From Streptococcus porcinus (GTDB lineage Bacteria > Bacillota > Bacilli > Lactobacillales > Streptococcaceae), in assembly GCF_900475415.1 (NCBI RefSeq), contig NZ_LS483388.1:730001-794000 (forward strand): a stretch of 64,000 nucleotides of DNA, in the 5' to 3' direction. Of the stretch, positions 1-7,327 are shown one piece after another. Every line of letters begins with the position of its first letter. Positions within the stretch are counted from its first letter, which is position 1. The position numbers were made by a program, and so were the translations under genes. The notes under the pieces were generated by a model. It worked only from the letters and a program-made list of their open reading frames with translations. It did not search any database and had not been told where the DNA came from.

Positions 1-1
1 A

Positions 2-1012
2 CTGGCGCAACCCACCTCACAAGCGCTAACGACGCAGCCAACAGTCATTGTCGATAACCAAAAAGAAGATGAAAAGAAAGGTGTCGCATCAGATATCTAC
101 ACCCAGACGTTCTGGACCAGTGTCCGTAAACGTAACTTCTATGATGTGAAGGATGTTCTTCGTGTCGGTGAAGATACAGAAGGCGGACACCTTGTCCCTG
201 ATGAATACGAAAAGAAATTGGTACAAGGGCTTCAGGAAGAAAACTTTTTCCGTAGTCTCGCAACTGTTATCAAAACCTCTAGTGGTGAGCGTAAGATTCC
301 AGTTGTTACTGGTCATGGTTCAGCCTCTTGGATGGATGAGAACGGACTTTATCCAGAAACGGATGAGACTTTTGGTCAAGTGACTCTTGATTCGCATAAG
401 ATTGGGACAGCAATCCGTATCTCAGAAGAATTGCTCAATGACTCTGTCTTTGACCTTGAGTCTTACATGACTTCTGAGTTTGCACGTCGTATCGGTACGG
501 AGGAAGAAAAATCATTCTTGGTGGGTGATGGTTCTAAAAAACCAACAGGTATCTTCACGCAAGCAGATGTAGAAGGACCAACGACCGCAACCAAAGACAT
601 CACCTTTGATGACATGATTGAGCTTTACCACTCGCTTCCTGCTCCTTATCGTAAGAATGCGGTCTGGATTCTCCATGATACTACGGTTAAGGCTATCCGC
701 AAGCTCAAGGACAATAATGGCAATTACATCTGGCAACCATCAACACAAGCTGGTCAACCTGATTTGATTCTCAACCGTCCTTACTACACGTCAACTTTTG
801 CGCCACTTCCAGAAGCAGGAAACAAAGCGATTGCCTTTGGTGATTTCTCTTACTACTGGATTGCGGACCGTCAAGGGCGTACCTTCAAGCGTCTCAATGA
901 GCTTTATGCAAACAATGGTCAGATTGGTTTTCTTGCCAGCCAACGTGTGGATGGGAAATTGGTTCTTCCCGAAGCAGTGAAAATACTCACCATTAAAGGG
1001 AAAGGTCTATGA
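2..1012 (+). CDS. Phage major capsid protein (HK97 fold), 5' end cut by window edge
   Basis: The frame is open from base 2 and runs 336 codons to the stop at 1010-1012, so the true start lies outside the window. An internal ATG at 146 is not the start, because coding-like sequence (VIVDNQKEDEKKGVASDI) continues upstream of it. The segment EDTEGGHLVPDEYE followed by the long alpha/beta body is typical of HK97-family phage capsid proteins. The charged N-terminal part may be the tail end of the delta/scaffold region. This protein would form the prophage head shell. The next gene overlaps its stop by four bases (ATGA), as expected in a late operon. The family call rests on sequence pattern and gene order. 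Confidence 0.88.
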   Translation: MAQPTSQALTTQPTVIVDNQKEDEKKGVASDIYTQTFWTSVRKRNFYDVKDVLRVGEDTEGGHLVPDEYEKKLVQGLQEENFFRSLATVIKTSSGERKIPVVTGHGSASWMDENGLYPETDETFGQVTLDSHKIGTAIRISEELLNDSVFDLESYMTSEFARRIGTEEEKSFLVGDGSKKPTGIFTQADVEGPTTATKDITFDDMIELYHSLPAPYRKNAVWILHDTTVKAIRKLKDNNGNYIWQPSTQAGQPDLILNRPYYTSTFAPLPEAGNKAIAFGDFSYYWIADRQGRTFKRLNELYANNGQIGFLASQRVDGKLVLPEAVKILTIKGKGL

Positions 1013-1266
1013 TAACGCTAGAAGAAGCCAAGCTCTATCTGAAAGTGGAGAATGATGAGGAGGACTTCCTTATCGAACAGTTGATGGCAACAAGTCGCCA
1101 GCTTTGTGAAGATATTCTTCGTGAGACCTCCACTTCAGAAGTTCTAAAGACGGCAGTCCTTTATGGGGTTGCCTATCTTTATGAACACCGTGAAGAAGCC
1201 AATCACAAGGAGTTGAAGGAAACTCTCTATCATTTGCTTTTGGCAGATAGAAAGGATGTGTTCTGA
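1009..1266 (+). CDS. Phage head-tail connector (gp6-like DNA packaging protein)
   Basis: This 85-residue protein follows the capsid gene with a four-base ATGA overlap. The opening MITLEEAKLYLKVENDEEDF and the all-helical composition match the small head-tail connector family (Phage_connect/gp6-like), which forms a ring between portal and tail. The conserved pattern is a short helix, DEEDFLIEQL, then a second helix with TAVLYGVAYLYEHREE. It overlaps the next gene by three bases, so the head-completion genes are translationally coupled. The function comes from family resemblance and synteny; no catalytic residues are expected. Confidence 0.78.
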   Translation: MITLEEAKLYLKVENDEEDFLIEQLMATSRQLCEDILRETSTSEVLKTAVLYGVAYLYEHREEANHKELKETLYHLLLADRKDVF

Positions 1267-1604
1267 TGAAGATTGCGCCTCTAAGAGAACAGTTAGTCTT
1301 TCAAGAAAAGCGACTCAAGCAGGACGACATCGGAAACGAGTTAGCCATTTGGGATGACCTCTTTATGCGTTGGTGTTCTTGTCGTCCACTAGCTTTAACT
1401 GAAAGTGATGGGAGTGCGACAAAACTGATTCATAACAAGGTGCAGTTTACCTTGCGCTACGATAAGGCTATTCTTGCTCTTAATTCTTTAACGACTCGAA
1501 TTTACTTTCGTGACCAGTATTATGCTATCGAGTCCATTGATGGCGATACTGTGGCTCAAAGCTTGATTTACATCGTTGCGACCAAGGAGGAGCTTTATGA
1601 CTAA
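1266..1604 (+). CDS. Phage head closure / head-tail adaptor protein
   Basis: A 112-residue protein whose ATG at 1266 overlaps the TGA of the connector gene. Size, position and the beta-rich C-terminal half (YYAIESIDGD near residue 80) fit the head-tail joining family that seals the filled capsid. No catalytic motif is visible. The alternative is a generic minor head protein, but the order capsid - connector - adaptor - gp10-like - terminator - tail tube is standard in Firmicute siphophages and supports this call. Confidence 0.72.
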   Translation: MKIAPLREQLVFQEKRLKQDDIGNELAIWDDLFMRWCSCRPLALTESDGSATKLIHNKVQFTLRYDKAILALNSLTTRIYFRDQYYAIESIDGDTVAQSLIYIVATKEELYD

Positions 1605-1965
1605 GATTGGACTTGATGATTTAGCTTCTGTCATCGAAAAGGAGCTGACGACTTATGCCAAAGAGACCACAGATGTCATGCGTGAGGTGGTTGAGGAAGT
1701 GACAGACGATGCCGTTGATACCTTAAAGGTGACTTCCCCAAAACGACGAGGGAAATATGCTAAAGGGTGGACGAGTAAGGCAACGACTGACAGCAATACG
1801 GCTCTGACCAAAACTATTCACAATCGAACACCAGGGCTGACGCATCTGCTTGAAGATGGGCATGCCAAACAAAACGGTGGTCGGGTGGAAGGGATTAAGC
1901 ACATCGCTCCTGTCGAGAAAAGGGCGATTCAGTCGTTTGAAGACAAATTGCGACAGAAACTGTGA
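1597..1965 (+). CDS. HK97 gp10-like phage tail-completion protein
   Basis: I place the start at ATG 1597 rather than at an in-frame ATG 21 bases upstream, because AAGGAGG lies just before 1597 and the product then opens MTKIGLDDLASVIEKEL. That gives 122 residues. The SPKRRGKYAKGW segment and the Tyr/His-rich centre (TPGLTHLLEDGHAKQNGG) are hallmarks of the HK97 gp10 family, a small tail-completion protein. The gene overlaps the end of the preceding one by eight bases. The job at the tail terminus is known for the family and inferred here. Confidence 0.82.
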   Translation: MTKIGLDDLASVIEKELTTYAKETTDVMREVVEEVTDDAVDTLKVTSPKRRGKYAKGWTSKATTDSNTALTKTIHNRTPGLTHLLEDGHAKQNGGRVEGIKHIAPVEKRAIQSFEDKLRQKL

Positions 1966-1973
1966 GGTGGCTT

Positions 1974-2300
1974 ATGCGATTTGAAGACCTCTTTCCTGTC
2001 TTAAAAGAGAGCAAACTCCCAGTAGCCTATCATCATTTTGAGGAAGGTCACAGTCCGAGACCTCCCTTTATGGTCTATCTAGTCACTGACTCAGATAACC
2101 TTGGGGCAGACAACTGGGCTTATCACAAAGGGCTTAATGTTCAGATTGAGCTGTACACAACAAAGAAGGATTTAGTGACAGAAGAAACGGTGGAATCAGT
2201 TCTTGATGCCCACCATCTTTATTTTGACAAGGTAGAGACTTACATCACTAGTGAGAAACTCTACCAAACCATTTATTCCATCACACTATTAGGAGGATAA
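1974..2300 (+). CDS. Phage tail terminator-like protein
   Basis: The frame opens with GTG at 1962, but ATG 1974 sits a few bases after GAGGTGG and gives MRFEDLFPVLKES, so I prefer it (108 residues). The pattern (N-terminal helix, then beta strands MVYLVTDSDN and LNVQIELYTT) matches small minor tail proteins found just before the major tail gene in streptococcal siphophages. These cap the tail tube. The assignment is from position and fold-like pattern only; no specific family signature is visible. Confidence 0.65.
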   Translation: MRFEDLFPVLKESKLPVAYHHFEEGHSPRPPFMVYLVTDSDNLGADNWAYHKGLNVQIELYTTKKDLVTEETVESVLDAHHLYFDKVETYITSEKLYQTIYSITLLGG

Positions 2301-2302
2301 CC

Positions 2303-2872
2303 ATGGCAGAAAAAAACAAGGTCACCTTTGGCCTACAAGATGTCCACTGGGCAGAAGTCACCAGTGAGGGAGCTGACGGTGCTTTGACTTATGGTACTGT
2401 CGAGCGCCTTCGTGGTGCCGCAGAATTAACCCTTGAACCGACTGGAGATAAGGGTTCTTACAAGGCAGACAACATCAACTTTTACACCTCTGAATCCAAT
2501 GACGGCTATGAGGGAACGCTGAAAGTCGCTCTCTTGTCACAGGAGTTTCTAACTCATGTTCTAGGTGAGAAATTGGATGCGACAACTAACACCATTTCAG
2601 AGATTGCAAATGCGGAGAAGAAAAACTTCGCCCTCATGTTCCGATTTGAAGGGGACAAGAAAGAGACACTTCATGTCCTTTATTACTGTTATGCGTCTCG
2701 CCCAACAGTTGGGTCAAAAACCAAGTCAGGCTCTGACATCAATGAGGTGGAGTTGACCTTTACGGCAAGTCCACGACCACTTGATAAGATTGTGCGACGC
2801 AGAACGACTGAAGAAACCAGTGATGAGATTCGTGAGAACTGGTTTAAGTCTGTCTTTGAACCAACTGCTTAA
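2303..2872 (+). CDS. Phage major tail protein (tail tube, phi13 family)
   Basis: A 189-residue protein with the ATG three bases after the previous stop and an AGGAGG ribosome site just upstream. The opening KVTFGLQDVHWA, the middle NINFYTSESNDGYEGTL and FRFEGDKKETLHVLYYC are characteristic of phi13-type major tail proteins, which stack as hexamers into the tail tube. Its place before the chaperone and tape-measure genes agrees. The C-terminus ends after a TASPRPLDKI strand without an added Ig-like domain, so this is the minimal tail-tube form. Confidence 0.88.
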   Translation: MAEKNKVTFGLQDVHWAEVTSEGADGALTYGTVERLRGAAELTLEPTGDKGSYKADNINFYTSESNDGYEGTLKVALLSQEFLTHVLGEKLDATTNTISEIANAEKKNFALMFRFEGDKKETLHVLYYCYASRPTVGSKTKSGSDINEVELTFTASPRPLDKIVRRRTTEETSDEIRENWFKSVFEPTA

Positions 2873-2883
2873 AGGAGGAGAAC

Positions 2884-3303
2884 ATGCGACAAAATATCAC
2901 GATTGCTGGAAAAACCTATCCCTTGGCTACGAATGCCTATACACCGATTGCTTATAAGGAGCAATTCGGAAAGGATTATTTCCAGGATCTCTTTAACATG
3001 TTAAGTGCGGAATCCATCATGACTCAACTTGAGCAATTGGAAGAGGGGGAAGAGTTAAAGGCTAGTCAGATTGACTTGTCTATTTTATCTGACTTCGACA
3101 TGACCTTTTTCCACCGTCTCTTTTGGGCCTTTGCCAAGTCAGCCAATCATCGAATCAAACCATTCGAGGATTTCTTTATGTCGATGGAGGAATTTCCCCT
3201 TCAGGAAGTTGGGCCAGTCTTGATGTCTATGCTTAACCAAGGGATGACAACCAGAAAAAAGCAGAAACTTCCGAAACAGCGAGCGAGGAAATCTTCACGG
3301 TAG
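2884..3303 (+). CDS. Phage tail assembly chaperone, gpG-like
   Basis: A 139-residue acidic, mostly helical protein between the major tail and tape-measure genes, with AAAGGAGG before the ATG. This is the standard slot of the tail chaperone pair G and GT, which coat the tape measure before tail tube polymerisation. Near its 3' end it carries a perfect A AAA AAG heptamer in the zero frame, so a fraction of ribosomes should shift to -1 and make the longer GT product. The zero-frame tail after the heptamer is short and basic (QKLPKQRARKSSR), as seen in other G proteins that end by default at this point. Confidence 0.8.
   Translation: MRQNITIAGKTYPLATNAYTPIAYKEQFGKDYFQDLFNMLSAESIMTQLEQLEEGEELKASQIDLSILSDFDMTFFHRLFWAFAKSANHRIKPFEDFFMSMEEFPLQEVGPVLMSMLNQGMTTRKKQKLPKQRARKSSR
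3255..3261 (+). promoter_or_regulatory. -1 programmed frameshift slippery site AAAAAAG
   Basis: In the gpG frame the codons read AGA AAA AAG CAG, giving the classic heptamer A_AAA_AAG. Slipping back one base enters a frame that is open for 68 more codons and stops at 3465-3467. Tail-chaperone genes of dsDNA tailed phages commonly use this device. Confidence 0.85.
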
Positions 3304-3467
3304 AGAGTTACCTCTCTTGTTGTAAGGAGACTGGCCTTTCCATTGATGACTTAAAGCACATCTCAATTGGCATGGCATTGGATTATCAGACGGATTATGT
3401 GGAGCTAAGAAGCCGAGATGAGACTTATGCTCGCAAAGCTACCCAAGCAGACTTTGACAATTTCTAG
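3261..3467 (+). CDS. T-domain of tail assembly chaperone, reached by -1 frameshift (GT fusion)
   Basis: This open segment has no start codon with a ribosome site of its own, but joins gpG when ribosomes slip at 3255-3261. The fusion would be 126 residues of G plus 68 of T, about 194 in all. The T part opens AETSETASEEIFTVESYL and ends ATQADFDNF, with helical LKHISIGMALDYQTDY between. It resembles the small acidic protein usually annotated as hypothetical upstream of the tape-measure gene. In known phages the T domain binds the tail tube subunit and G binds the tape measure. The fusion is inferred from frame, heptamer and gene order. Confidence 0.78.
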   Translation, partial: AETSETASEEIFTVESYLSCCKETGLSIDDLKHISIGMALDYQTDYVELRSRDETYARKATQADFDNF

Positions 3468-3485
3468 TAGGGAGGAGGAGTGACG

Positions 3486-6400
3486 ATGGCAGGAAACATT
3501 AAGGGGATCACCATTGAAATTGGTGGTGATACCCAACCCTTACAAAATGCCTTAAAGGGTGTGAATAAACAGGCTTCTGAAACCACTAAAGAATTGCGTC
3601 AGATTGACAAGGCACTCAAGTTTGACACTGGCAATGTCACTCTTTTGACCCAGAAGCAGGAAGTCTTAGCCAAACAAGTTGAAACAACTAAAGAAAAACT
3701 CGCCACACTTCGTCAAGCTCAAGCCCAAGTCGAGGCTCAGTTCAAGGCCGGTAACATCGGTGCAGACCAGTACCGTGCCTTCCAACGTGAGGTTGAGAGT
3801 ACTCAAACAGTCTTAAAGGGCTATGAATCAAAGCTAGAAAGTGTTAACAGAGTTCTCTCAGAAAACGGAGCGCAGGTTGAAACCAATCAGTCCCAGCTCA
3901 ATCGTCTCCAAAATGAGCAGGCACAGTTGGTGTCAGAAAGTGAGAAACTCAATAGCTCCTTTAAGCTACAAGAATCAGCATTAGCAACTACCGCAAGTGA
4001 GGCTGATAAGTTGGCACTTGCTCAACGAAAGGTCGCTTCTCATTCAGAAATCCTTGAGAAACAGATTCATAATCTGGAACAACAGCTCTCTCTTTCAAAG
4101 AGCGAATATGGTGAGAATTCGGTTGAAGCTAATAAGCTTGAGAAAACTCTTAATGAGACAAAGACAGCTTACAATAATCTCCAAAATGAGATGGAGGAGT
4201 TGGCCTCTAGTTCTGCGAGTTCCAAGGCTTCTTTGGAAGAGACAAACAGCCTCTTAAAGGCTGACCTTCTCATGGAGTTTGGCGACCAACTGGGAGAGTT
4301 GTCACAGAAATTGATTGACTTCGGTCAACAATCGCTTGACGCATTTCTTGAAGTTGATGAGGGTATGGATATCATTGTCACGAAAACTGGGGCAACTGGT
4401 TCTGCCCTTGAAGAGATGACAGACATCGCTAAAACCCTAGCCACTGAACTACCAACGGATTTTAATACGGCAGGAAGTGCCGTAGGGGAGTTGAATACGC
4501 AATTTGGGTTAACAGGAGATGCCCTTAAGTCTGCCTCTACCCAGTTGATTCAATTCTCTGAAATCAATGGGAGTGATGTGACGAGCTCTGCCATTTCAGC
4601 CAAACAAGCGATTGAGGCCTATGGACTTGAAGCGACTGATTTATCAAGTGTTTTAGACACGGTTACTTATACCAGCCAGGCGACAGGTGTTGGTGTCCAA
4701 GAGTTGATGGACAAGGCAGTAGCGGGAGCACCACAAATCAAAGCCCTTGGCCTTTCCTTTGATGAAGGCATCACCTTGATGGGGCAGTTTGAAAAAGCAG
4801 GGGTTGATTCTTCTGCAGCACTTTCGTCACTCTCAAAGGCAGCTGTTAAGTATGCGGGCGATGGGCTGACGCTTCAAGAAGGACTTGCTGGAACCATTGA
4901 GCAAATCAAAGCCTCAACCAGTGAAACAGAGGCTCTTTCTCTTGCCTCAGAAATCTTCGGAAGTAAAGCAGCTCCACGTATGGTTGATGCCATCAAGCGT
5001 GGGGCCTTATCTTTTGAAGATTTAGCAGGAACAGCTGATAAGGCAGCTGGGATTGTAACACAGACCTATGAGGGGACGCTTGATCCTATTGATAAGTTTA
5101 CAACCGCTCAAAACACGTCGAAGTTAGCAATGGCGGAGATGGGAGATGCTATTGCAGCAACCCTAGCACCTATCTTAGAGGTTCTCGCCAGTTTGCTTCA
5201 AGCTGTTGCCACATGGTTTTCTGGGCTATCAGAGCCAGTCAAGCAGTTTATTGTCATTGTTGGAAGTTTGGTCGCAGCCCTTGGCTTAGTCCTCCCGATT
5301 TTTATTGCCCTGCAAGCAGCTGCTATGGCTATGGGAACAACCATCATGGGGATGATAACTGCAGCAGCTCCAATCGTAGGGATTATTCTTGGTGTCATTG
5401 CCGTTGTTGCCTTACTGGTTGTTGGGATTCAGCAACTCTGGCAACATCACGAAGGCTTTCGGACAGCTGTGACAGAAATCTGGAATGCCATCTATGCCTT
5501 TTTATCTGTCATTATCCAACAGATATCAAGCTTTGTTATGTCGATATGGGGAACCTTGACTACTTGGTGGACAGAGAAGCAACAGCTAATCCTTAAAGCC
5601 GCAAATACCGTGTGGACAGCCATTTCAACAGTTATTCAAACCATCATGACCATTCTTGGCCCTTACCTTCAAGCCAGTTGGGAGAATATCAAACTGATTA
5701 TCACGACAGCTTGGGACATCATTAAAGTGGTCGTAGAAACAGCCATCAATGTTCTCTTAGGCATTATCAAGGCAGTCATGCAGATTATCACGGGTGATTG
5801 GTCAGGTGCCTGGGAAACCATCAAGCAGGTCGTCTCTACAGTTTGGGAAGCCATCAAGTCACTGATTTCGATTGTTCTAAATGCCATTGCTCAGTTCATT
5901 TCCAATTCCTGGAATGGCATCAAAGGCACTATGACAAACTTACTCAATAGTATCAAATCTGTCGTTAGTAATGTCTGGAATGGCATCAAGTCAACGATTA
6001 GTTCGATTATATCGAGCATAAGTTCAACGGTATCTTCTATCTGGAATGGGATGAAAGCAACCATCTCAGGTGTCCTAAGTGGTATTTCAAGCGCAGTGTC
6101 CTCTGTCTGGAATGGGGTCAAATCAACCATTACAAATGCCATCAATGGGGCAAAAAATGCGGTTTCTTCAGCTATCAATGCCATTAAGAACCTCTTTAAC
6201 TTCAAGATTAAGTGGCCGCATATTCCTCTTCCGCACTTTAGTGTGTCAGGTTCTGCGAATCCCCTTGATTGGTTAAAAGGTGGCTTACCTAAGATTTCCA
6301 TTCAATGGTACGCCAAGGGTGGGATTCTCACCAAGCCAACGGCATTTGGTATGACAGGAAATAGCTTGATGGTTGGAGGAGAAGCAGGACGTGAAGCAGT

Positions 6401-6605
6401 TCTACCTCTTAATAACCAAATTCTTGGCAGTATCGGTCGCAGCATCGCAGCTACCATGCCTAACAAGGGAACAACCATAACGGTCAATATCACAGATGTT
6501 GTGATTCGTGAAGAAGCTGATATGAAAAAACTAGCCGACTATGTAGCTGGTCAACTAGCTGATGAAATGACTCGACAAGCTTTACTGAGAGGAGGAACAG
6601 TGTGA
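3486..6605 (+). CDS. Phage tail tape measure protein
   Basis: A frame of about 1,039 residues; I use ATG 3486 instead of GTG 3480 because GGAGGAGGAG (3471-3480) is correctly spaced for it and the product then begins MAGNIKGITIEIGGDTQPL. Residues 15-270 are heptad-like coiled coil. The tape-measure core (SALEEMTDIAKTLATELP and the following Ala/Ser-rich helices) follows at about 280-500. Hydrophobic segments lie near 583-645. Then come Trp-spaced amphipathic helices, including four exact-length 22-residue repeats. A PLNNQIL stretch near the C-terminus may be a processing or attachment region. Its length sets tail length, and the hydrophobic part is thought to enter the host membrane during DNA injection. 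The stop overlaps the next start. Confidence 0.93.
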   Translation: MAGNIKGITIEIGGDTQPLQNALKGVNKQASETTKELRQIDKALKFDTGNVTLLTQKQEVLAKQVETTKEKLATLRQAQAQVEAQFKAGNIGADQYRAFQREVESTQTVLKGYESKLESVNRVLSENGAQVETNQSQLNRLQNEQAQLVSESEKLNSSFKLQESALATTASEADKLALAQRKVASHSEILEKQIHNLEQQLSLSKSEYGENSVEANKLEKTLNETKTAYNNLQNEMEELASSSASSKASLEETNSLLKADLLMEFGDQLGELSQKLIDFGQQSLDAFLEVDEGMDIIVTKTGATGSALEEMTDIAKTLATELPTDFNTAGSAVGELNTQFGLTGDALKSASTQLIQFSEINGSDVTSSAISAKQAIEAYGLEATDLSSVLDTVTYTSQATGVGVQELMDKAVAGAPQIKALGLSFDEGITLMGQFEKAGVDSSAALSSLSKAAVKYAGDGLTLQEGLAGTIEQIKASTSETEALSLASEIFGSKAAPRMVDAIKRGALSFEDLAGTADKAAGIVTQTYEGTLDPIDKFTTAQNTSKLAMAEMGDAIAATLAPILEVLASLLQAVATWFSGLSEPVKQFIVIVGSLVAALGLVLPIFIALQAAAMAMGTTIMGMITAAAPIVGIILGVIAVVALLVVGIQQLWQHHEGFRTAVTEIWNAIYAFLSVIIQQISSFVMSIWGTLTTWWTEKQQLILKAANTVWTAISTVIQTIMTILGPYLQASWENIKLIITTAWDIIKVVVETAINVLLGIIKAVMQIITGDWSGAWETIKQVVSTVWEAIKSLISIVLNAIAQFISNSWNGIKGTMTNLLNSIKSVVSNVWNGIKSTISSIISSISSTVSSIWNGMKATISGVLSGISSAVSSVWNGVKSTITNAINGAKNAVSSAINAIKNLFNFKIKWPHIPLPHFSVSGSANPLDWLKGGLPKISIQWYAKGGILTKPTAFGMTGNSLMVGGEAGREAVLPLNNQILGSIGRSIAATMPNKGTTITVNITDVVIREEADMKKLADYVAGQLADEMTRQALLRGGTV
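5910..6173 (+). repeat. Four tandem 66-bp / 22-residue repeats in the tape measure
   Basis: Four consecutive units each begin W-N-G-(I/M/V)-K and are 22 residues long (two hendecads), with Ser/Ile/Val-rich cores. Weaker 11-residue Trp-spaced copies lie upstream to about 5600. Tape-measure repeats set helix register and length; unit gain or loss would change tail length by a fixed step. Confidence 0.85.
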
Positions 6606-7327
6606 TTAAACATAATGAATTGGTACTGAATGGAAAAGGCACCTCGTCTTTTCCTTTTAAAGTGCTTGTGGAAGATAGACCGAGCGTTCAAGTGCCACGG
6701 TCTAAAACGCAACTCTTAGACCATCGTGGGTTGAGTGGGGCGATTGTTCAAACCAATAAACACCGTGATGTGATTGAAAAGCCTTACCGCTTGTACCTGA
6801 TTGGTGCGAGTGAGAAAGAGGTCAATGAGTTCTCGGCTTATCTCATGCAGGAAGGTTTTTGGCTAGAAAGTGAACGCCTTAAGCTCACCAGGCTTTGGTG
6901 TTACCGAACGGATAGCTTTGACATCAAGCAGGATGGCCACGATGTGTATGTGATTGATGTGACCTTTATCTGTCACCCCACTCGCTTTTTTAAGAGTGTG
7001 GATAGGCAAGTTTTGAGTGCCAATGGTGTGTTAAAAACACAAGGCTCTGCCCTTGCCTTTCCTACCATTACTATCACCGGTCAATCGGTGTCAGAAACCT
7101 CATTCACGGTAGGTGACCAGGTGATCCGCATTGAGAAATTTACAGAGCCTCTTGTTATGGTTAATCACCCTGATCGTCCTAGTTTTAAGACCCTATCAGG
7201 GAAAGCTGCCAAGTGGTCTGGGGATTTTATCACGATTGATGCCAGTCATCCAACTCAGTCTGTTGGTGTTGTTTTGGGTAGTGGGATATTATCGCTCACT
7301 TTTGAGACGAATTGGGGGTGGGTATGA
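6602..7327 (+). CDS. Distal tail protein (Dit)
   Basis: A 241-residue protein whose GTG start (6602) overlaps the tape-measure stop, with GAGAGGAGG upstream. The N-terminal half, including KVLVEDRPSVQVPRSKTQ, GLSGAIVQTNKHRDV and KPYRLYLIG, is the Dit/SPP1 gp19.1 pattern. It forms the hexameric hub joining tail tube to baseplate. The C-terminal half is a beta-rich galectin-like domain (SFTVGDQVIRIEKFTEPL), also usual. It sits between tape measure and tail endopeptidase, as in most Gram-positive siphophages. Confidence 0.88.
   Translation: MIKHNELVLNGKGTSSFPFKVLVEDRPSVQVPRSKTQLLDHRGLSGAIVQTNKHRDVIEKPYRLYLIGASEKEVNEFSAYLMQEGFWLESERLKLTRLWCYRTDSFDIKQDGHDVYVIDVTFICHPTRFFKSVDRQVLSANGVLKTQGSALAFPTITITGQSVSETSFTVGDQVIRIEKFTEPLVMVNHPDRPSFKTLSGKAAKWSGDFITIDASHPTQSVGVVLGSGILSLTFETNWGWV

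Noticed and set aside
5910-6173. Regular 66-bp repeats as a possible CRISPR array
   Set aside because: The repeats are contiguous, in frame and coding, with no unique spacers.
5891-6301. 136-codon minus-strand open frame inside the tape measure
   Set aside because: It mirrors the repetitive tape-measure sequence, has no ribosome site and lies antisense to a clear structural gene.
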